A DNA stretch of 13,177 bases, from NCBI GenBank assembly GCA_028699365.1, contig JAQVUQ010000037.1:1-13177 (forward strand), given 5' to 3'. Source of the DNA: UBA5359 sp028699365 [NCBI: bacterium]. Its GTDB lineage: Bacteria; UBP13; UBA5359. How positions within the stretch are numbered: position 1 is the stretch's first letter; each line of letters starts with the position of its first letter. Both the position numbers and the translations under genes were made by a program. Shown here piece after piece: positions 8,072 to 13,177 of this stretch. The notes under the pieces are model-generated. The model was given only the letters and a program-made list of their open reading frames with translations, searched no databases and was not told the DNA's origin.

Positions 8072-9733
8072 TTATTTCTCAGCCTGTGCCGATACGAAAT
8101 ACCAGCGGGCGGCATTTGTAACCCCGACACAACAAGCCCTTCCTTCGGCCTGCAGATCATGCAACAGCCCCTGGATCTGCCTTCTGGATAATGCCGGCAA
8201 GACTTGCTGCAGGTCGCGCAACGGACTCCCGTCCTTCCTGCAACCGCGTAAATGTTTCAACAGAAGAGCCTTATTAGTTTCCCGGTCCAACCCTTTACGC
8301 CTGGTATAAACACCTTTCATACCAGCCATGTCATAAAAACGCCGGGAAAGGATATAGCGGATGCCCCGACCCCGGCCGATTTTCTCCAGAATGCCAAGAC
8401 CTGCCAGACGGCGTAATCTGGCAGAGAAAACAGGTTGGATTTCTTCTTCCCGATGAACAAGATCCAGCACCAAAAAATCATGCGTATCAAAGGCAGCCAG
8501 TTGCTCCTGACTGATCCTCTCCAGAAACCGCACAAACATTGAATCATTCACCTGCCCGTACAGAGTAAGAACGACGTTGTAATCATCGGTGCGAGTGAAA
8601 TCAGGAAGATCCTTTCCGTGCTTGATGCTCTGCTCAAACATCAGGTTCATACCCTGCCCGGAGCGTTCCACCAGACCGCATTTGGCAAAGACATCAGCAA
8701 TGCGTCGATTGCGGGGAGATTGACGATCCAGAATATTCTCCGTCGTGATTCCTACAGGCAGTCCTCCAGGACTCTCCAGCACCAATCGTCTTGCATACTG
8801 GCGCACAAAGACGCTCCCCCCAAGTTGATAATTGCGGTGGCTGACGGCATTCAGAATAGCCTCGCGAACGGAACGTTCTTCAAAAGTGGGGATATCCCGG
8901 ATAAAAAGTCCTTCCTGATAGTGCTGCTTATCGTTGCGTAAATTTATGGTCTCCCACAAATCATCATAAAAAGAAAAGAAGCCCTGTCTGTACTCTTCAC
9001 GCTGTTGTGCCGGTCCGGGGGCTTCCGAGGAACGGTACTCAAAGATTACTTCTGCCTGGGCCAGATACCTGCCCAATGTCTGGCGTGTACCAAAAAGTAT
9101 CAGCGCTGCATAGGTAAGACCTTCATCCAGCAAGACTTCAGCATCACGAAGCAACTGCTCGTGGGTGAGCTTAACAAGATTAGCATTACCTGATCTATCT
9201 ATCCAGCGTCTGCGAAAGTCATCAATTGCCAAGGGATCCAGATCGCTCAACGATGCTCCCTGACAGATATCAGCGGAGAAATCATGGCCGGATTCTGCAA
9301 AGATCATTCTCAGACGATTTTCGGAAATAGGCACCAGCCTGTCGGCTTCACGGGCCCAATAAATGCCTTTATACTTCACCGGTATTCCAACCGGACGAGA
9401 TGCTACCGAAAATGCCAGCACACGGCCGTCGGGATGCGGAATCTCCAGCACGTCGATTCGCAGCGGTATTTGTTCCGTCAACTTTCGCCGAGCATCCTCA
9501 GGTTGGCTGAAGATCTGTGTCCCCACGACTCTACGTGGACGCTTATTGGTAACACCAAAGATTATTCTGCCTCCGCCTTCGTTAGCCAGGGCGCAGCAAT
9601 ACCTGGCTAAATCATCAGGAGAAAAGTGATTTTTTGCTTCCTTGAACTCAAAATGTTCGCCCTCTTGAGCTTGCATCCATATTGAAAGCTGTTCAACCAG
9701 CTCAGGCTGTGTGTGTTTCAACAGGCTGTTCAT
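8072..9733 (-). CDS. Schlafen AlbA_2 domain protein with GHKL-like ATPase domain and winged-helix-like tail
   Basis: 553 residues, complete. The N-terminal AlbA_2 (Schlafen-type) domain spans about residues 18-145, with EHFEFKEAK at 26-34 and LANEGGGRIIFGV at 49-61. Residues about 280-370 fit the HATPase_c_4 type: REAILNAVSHRNY (290-302), ESPGGLP (320-326) and a glycine-rich RSGQGMN segment (357-363). The last 150 residues look like one or two winged-helix modules. Such proteins are often annotated as putative DNA binding or transcriptional regulators and are common in restriction and defence loci; their biochemical role is poorly known. The ATG overlaps the helicase stop in an ATGA at 9730-9733, so it is made from the same transcript and probably acts with the helicase. 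It could be a regulator binding the repeats just downstream, or a nucleic-acid-binding effector; I cannot choose between these. Confidence 0.88.
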   Translation of the reverse strand: MNSLLKHTQPELVEQLSIWMQAQEGEHFEFKEAKNHFSPDDLARYCCALANEGGGRIIFGVTNKRPRRVVGTQIFSQPEDARRKLTEQIPLRIDVLEIPHPDGRVLAFSVASRPVGIPVKYKGIYWAREADRLVPISENRLRMIFAESGHDFSADICQGASLSDLDPLAIDDFRRRWIDRSGNANLVKLTHEQLLRDAEVLLDEGLTYAALILFGTRQTLGRYLAQAEVIFEYRSSEAPGPAQQREEYRQGFFSFYDDLWETINLRNDKQHYQEGLFIRDIPTFEERSVREAILNAVSHRNYQLGGSVFVRQYARRLVLESPGGLPVGITTENILDRQSPRNRRIADVFAKCGLVERSGQGMNLMFEQSIKHGKDLPDFTRTDDYNVVLTLYGQVNDSMFVRFLERISQEQLAAFDTHDFLVLDLVHREEEIQPVFSARLRRLAGLGILEKIGRGRGIRYILSRRFYDMAGMKGVYTRRKGLDRETNKALLLKHLRGCRKDGSPLRDLQQVLPALSRRQIQGLLHDLQAEGRACCVGVTNAARWYFVSAQAEK

Positions 9734-12700
9734 GACGGCACCTCCCCCCGCGCCAGCAGTTCGGCAAAATCATAGTTGACACTAGTTACACCAAAATCCG
9801 GCTCGCGCTGGAACGGCTGCCGCAGGTAATGCACCCTATGCATGCCGTCCTCCAGAAATTCCACGATAGCCAGAATAAAATCGTCCGGCTTGTTGAGAGA
9901 AGTAAGTATCTCGTTGCGAGTAACGGTGATCGTAGCCGCTCCCGATATGCGTCCTTTGACCTCGATGAAGCGCAGCCGGCCTGTATCGGGGATGCGGCTT
10001 TCGATGTCATATCCCAACCGTTCAAACTCACGGTCTATGGGCTCAAAGCCGAGGGCTTGTTCGATCTCCATCACTATTTGGCGCGCTCGGGCAGCCGCCG
10101 CCTGCGTATCTGGCAGCTCTGCCTGAGTTGCCGGCTGGTGTCCGGTCATAGCGTCCAGCAGGCCGGCCGGCACAACCAGCAGCCCTCCCAGAACCACCGG
10201 CGGCAGAGGTGACAGTTGCTGCTCCAGCTTCAATTCTTTCATCCGTTTTTCGAGGCGCCCCTGCAGTATGTCTGCCCGCTTGCGGGCCTCGCCTGAATTC
10301 AACCGGGCATTGGGCTTTCCGGCCTGCTCCTGAAGCTTGAGATCTTCGGCCCTGTGATCCCAGTAACTGATCTCCTTGGTCAGACGCTCTTTCACAGCCG
10401 CTTCCGTTTTGGCAATAAGGTCAAGCTTACGTGAGCGCACCTCATCCAGGTGCTTCGGCACAACCTGCGCTACGGCATGGCCCTGCGCCCGCTGTTCCAG
10501 GTCGCGGCCTATCCAGGCACACTCCGGCCGGGACAGAATGGCCTCCACATCCGGCTCGCCTGACGCCAGCGGCCGGTAATCGAGATACGGGGCATAATGC
10601 AGATGCCTTTCGTTGCCGGCTGCATCGAGTTCCACATAGAGCATCTGTTTGGAGACTACGCGCCGCTCTCCCGTGCGGGTAAGGCTTCCATCCTGAATGG
10701 CATGCTCCAGATAGAATATTACTCGTGGCTGCATGCCCTGATCCCGCTCATCCACCAGCACAGTGCCGCGGCGCAGCAGGTCGCGGTGACGCTCCAATGT
10801 GAGGTCTATAACCGCATCCAGCAGCGGATGACCGGGGCAGACGAAGGCTGCCAGCGGTTGGCTTGTCAGGGCCACCCGTGACTTTTCAAAGGCGATTCGT
10901 TCGTAGCGCGGCAGCACAGGCTCACCGATGCCGATAAGGCGATCCCTGTGGCGGACCGGAGCAGGAACATGTGTGATTTCATAGCGACGCACTTCACGCT
11001 GCCTGGACGTACCGCCCAATCTCTGGAAAGCTTCAAGAAAGAATGATTCTATATAGTGAGGCTGCAGGCGGCGGGCTTCGGCCCGCTCCATCTCCTCGCG
11101 GATACGATGTACCCGGCTGACGTCCATGGTATCGTGCGCCAGTGCCCGCTCCTCAAGAAGATCCCGGAGTTGCTCCTGATCAAAGGCGTTGGCCACGATT
11201 TGCGTCAGACGTCCGCGCACTTCCGCCTGCTCTCCGTAACGGATGGCCTCAATCAACAAATCCCGCAGCGGTTTTCCTTCAAACTGGAGCTTGCCCAGCA
11301 CATCGAAAACCTGACCGCCGAGAGCCTTGCGCGCCTCTTCCAGTTTCTCAAGCAGGCGTGCATAGACCTCGCCTTCACGGGTCTCTTCCGCAACCAGGTT
11401 CCAGAGGTGACAGACCTCCGTCTGGCCGATACGATGAATACGCCCGAACCGCTGTTCCAGACGATTAGGGTTCCACGGCAGATCATAATTCACCATCAGG
11501 TGGGCGCGCTGCAGGTTGATGCCTTCTCCGGCTGCATCCGTGGCCAGGAGCACTTGCACTTCGGGATCATGCTTGAATGATTCCTGTGCCTTCATCCGCT
11601 CTTCACGTCCCATGCCGCCGTGTATGCATACCACAGCTTCCTTCCGGCCCAGGAGAGTGTTGATGCGTTGCTCAAGATAATTCAGCGTATCCCGGTGCTC
11701 AGTGAAGATGACCAGCTTCTGCCTTGGTGACCGCTCAGGCTGCGGATTTTCCTTTACTCCATACGGCGGTGTCTCCGGTTCGGCTAACATATTGGCAACG
11801 GATGCCGGCGTGAATATTGTACTGAGCAGACTGGCCAACTCCCGCCATTTCTTGTCCTCACCTCCGTGGCGAACGGCCAGGGCAAGTGCCTCCAGTCGCT
11901 TGAGCGTGCTGATTTCCTTCTTAAGCTCGGCAATGGTGCGTGCTGCGGTCGCCTGATCGAGGATGTCCTCCTCTGCAGTCTCCACTTCATTGTCGGGAGC
12001 TTCTTCCAGGTCCTCAACATCTTCGGCATCAAGCACCGGACCGGCGGCCATCAGGCTTGCTATCTGGTTTCCGCGCTGGAGCAGCTCCAGCTCACGCAAC
12101 CGGTTTTCCAAACGTTCTTTACGCCGGCGTAACGACTGGTAGATCGCCTCCGGCGAAGAGGCCAGACGGCGTTGAAGTATCGTCAGGGCAAAGCCGACCG
12201 TGCCGGCCCGTTTATCGTTCTGCAATGCCTCGGCACGATTGAACTCTTCCCGCACATAGTCGGTGACCTCTTTGTAGAGATGTGCCTCGGCATCGGAGAG
12301 CTGGTATGAAACTGTGTAGGCAATTCGCTCAGGAAAGAGCGGTGTGGCGTCGAACTTGAGAAGACCCTCTTTAACCATCCGGCGCATCAGATCCGAGACG
12401 TCTGCGGCATGCACCCCGTCACGAAAACGTCCTTCAAAGCGGTCCCCGTCAAGCAGCGACATAAAGAGCTGAAAATCTTCTTCCTTACCGTTGTGCGGCG
12501 TTGCCGTCATCAACAAAAAATGCCGTGTCAGGGTAGAGAGCAGTTGCCCCAGTTTATACCGCTTGGTGTATTTCACCTCGCCGCCGAAAATGGTAGCAGA
12601 CATCTTGTGCGCTTCATCGCAGATAACAAGATCCCAGCCGCAGTCCGGCGCTTTGAGTTTTTCCTGGACGTCCTCGTTACGTGAGAGCTTGTCGAGCCGG

Positions 12701-13177
12701 GCAATAACCAGGTTTGTTTCAAGGAACCAGTTGCCGGTACGTGCGGCTTCCAGCTTATCGTTAGTCATGATTTCGAAAGGCAATTGAAAACGCCTGTAAA
12801 GCTCATCCTGCCACTGTTCTGCCAGACTGCCGGGGCAAACAACAAGACAGCGCTGCAGGTCTCCGCGCACGATCAGTTCCTTGATGAACAGCCCTGCCAT
12901 GATGGTTTTGCCTGCACCGGGATCGTCTGCCAGCAGAAAGCGCAATGGCTGCCGGGGAAGCATGGAATCATAGACTGCTGTTATCTGATGCGGTAACGGT
13001 TCTACCACCGAGGTGTGGACAGCCAGCAACGGATCAAAAAGGTGCGCCAGCCTGATGCGATGGGCTTCGGATACCAGACGAAAGAGACTACCGTCGCCGT
13101 CAAAGCTCCAGGGGCGTCCTTGCTCCACTACATCTATGCGTGGCTCATCGTGACGATAAAGCAGTTCATTGGCTACT
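9730..13177 (-). CDS. SNF2-type DEAH helicase with C-terminal DUF3883-like domain (5' end outside window)
   Basis: The frame is open from the right edge to the TGA at 9732-9730. A GTG at 13128 could serve as a start, but sixteen codons upstream of it are open and read ANELLYRHDEPRIDVV, which looks like conserved family sequence, so the gene almost certainly begins outside the window. Counting from that GTG: Walker A ADDPGAGKT (K74), DEAH at 171-174, TATPHNG at 208-214, motif V ATDAAGEGINLQ near 530-540 and motif VI QRFGRIHRIGQ at 559-569. This is a full superfamily 2 SNF2-like motor. A charged, coiled-coil-like insertion lies at about 335-415 between the lobes. The C-terminus (about 1020-1132) resembles DUF3883, with D1041 and E1056-V-K1058 in a PD-(D/E)xK-like pattern. 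It probably translocates on invading double-stranded DNA. Large helicases like this accompany DUF1156/DUF499 pairs. It overlaps the Schlafen gene by 4 bases. Confidence 0.92.
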   Translation of the reverse strand, partial: VANELLYRHDEPRIDVVEQGRPWSFDGDGSLFRLVSEAHRIRLAHLFDPLLAVHTSVVEPLPHQITAVYDSMLPRQPLRFLLADDPGAGKTIMAGLFIKELIVRGDLQRCLVVCPGSLAEQWQDELYRRFQLPFEIMTNDKLEAARTGNWFLETNLVIARLDKLSRNEDVQEKLKAPDCGWDLVICDEAHKMSATIFGGEVKYTKRYKLGQLLSTLTRHFLLMTATPHNGKEEDFQLFMSLLDGDRFEGRFRDGVHAADVSDLMRRMVKEGLLKFDATPLFPERIAYTVSYQLSDAEAHLYKEVTDYVREEFNRAEALQNDKRAGTVGFALTILQRRLASSPEAIYQSLRRRKERLENRLRELELLQRGNQIASLMAAGPVLDAEDVEDLEEAPDNEVETAEEDILDQATAARTIAELKKEISTLKRLEALALAVRHGGEDKKWRELASLLSTIFTPASVANMLAEPETPPYGVKENPQPERSPRQKLVIFTEHRDTLNYLEQRINTLLGRKEAVVCIHGGMGREERMKAQESFKHDPEVQVLLATDAAGEGINLQRAHLMVNYDLPWNPNRLEQRFGRIHRIGQTEVCHLWNLVAEETREGEVYARLLEKLEEARKALGGQVFDVLGKLQFEGKPLRDLLIEAIRYGEQAEVRGRLTQIVANAFDQEQLRDLLEERALAHDTMDVSRVHRIREEMERAEARRLQPHYIESFFLEAFQRLGGTSRQREVRRYEITHVPAPVRHRDRLIGIGEPVLPRYERIAFEKSRVALTSQPLAAFVCPGHPLLDAVIDLTLERHRDLLRRGTVLVDERDQGMQPRVIFYLEHAIQDGSLTRTGERRVVSKQMLYVELDAAGNERHLHYAPYLDYRPLASGEPDVEAILSRPECAWIGRDLEQRAQGHAVAQVVPKHLDEVRSRKLDLIAKTEAAVKERLTKEISYWDHRAEDLKLQEQAGKPNARLNSGEARKRADILQGRLEKRMKELKLEQQLSPLPPVVLGGLLVVPAGLLDAMTGHQPATQAELPDTQAAAARARQIVMEIEQALGFEPIDREFERLGYDIESRIPDTGRLRFIEVKGRISGAATITVTRNEILTSLNKPDDFILAIVEFLEDGMHRVHYLRQPFQREPDFGVTSVNYDFAELLARGEVPS

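Noticed and set aside
13126-13128. GTG as the start codon of the large helicase
   Set aside because: The frame stays open upstream to the window edge and the upstream residues look like conserved family sequence, so the real start is probably outside.
1-13177. Classical DISARM or BREX system
   Set aside because: No DUF1998 genes, phospholipase D gene, PglZ or BrxC-like gene is seen; the DUF1156 and DUF499 pair points to a different type.

Overview
The window looks like part of a bacterial defence island. Every gene is on the minus strand, so it reads right to left. It holds five large protein genes, two of them cut by the window edges, and no tRNA, rRNA, transposase or CRISPR array. The organism cannot be named from this sequence. 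Strong purine-rich ribosome binding sites (for example AAAGGGG before the ATG at 4911) and tight gene packing point to a bacterium. The four right-hand genes are moderately GC-rich, roughly 50-60% from sampled lines. The leftmost gene is clearly AT-rich (about 38% in a sampled line), which suggests assembly from different sources.

Layout in order of transcription: (1) 13177-9730, a large SNF2-type helicase with a C-terminal DUF3883-like domain, its 5' end outside the window. (2) 9733-8072, a Schlafen/AlbA_2 protein with a GHKL-like ATPase domain and a winged-helix-like tail, overlapping gene 1 by an ATGA. (3) 8071-7813, an intergenic control region with a perfect 27-bp-arm inverted repeat, three phased 11-bp direct repeats plus an inverted copy of their core, and a duplicated ribosome-binding-site block. 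(4) 7812-4924, a DUF1156 DNA methyltransferase. (5) 4911-1591, a DUF499 ATPase with an N-terminal Swt1-type HEPN domain. (6) 1493-1, a RecQ-like helicase with a roughly 300-residue unrecognised N-terminal region, running off the left edge.

The core set of helicase, DUF1156 methylase and DUF499 ATPase matches methylase-helicase-ATPase loci known from defence islands. From memory these are the families called anti-phage-associated in public annotation, and they resemble the helicase/methylase/ATPase type named Hma; I could not check that assignment. The likely logic is that the methylase marks host DNA, while the helicases and ATPase sense or process unmarked invading DNA. The HEPN motif and the DUF3883 EVK motif are the only candidate nuclease sites in view. 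The Schlafen protein, the RecQ-like gene and the repeat-rich control region are the parts least explained by known systems.
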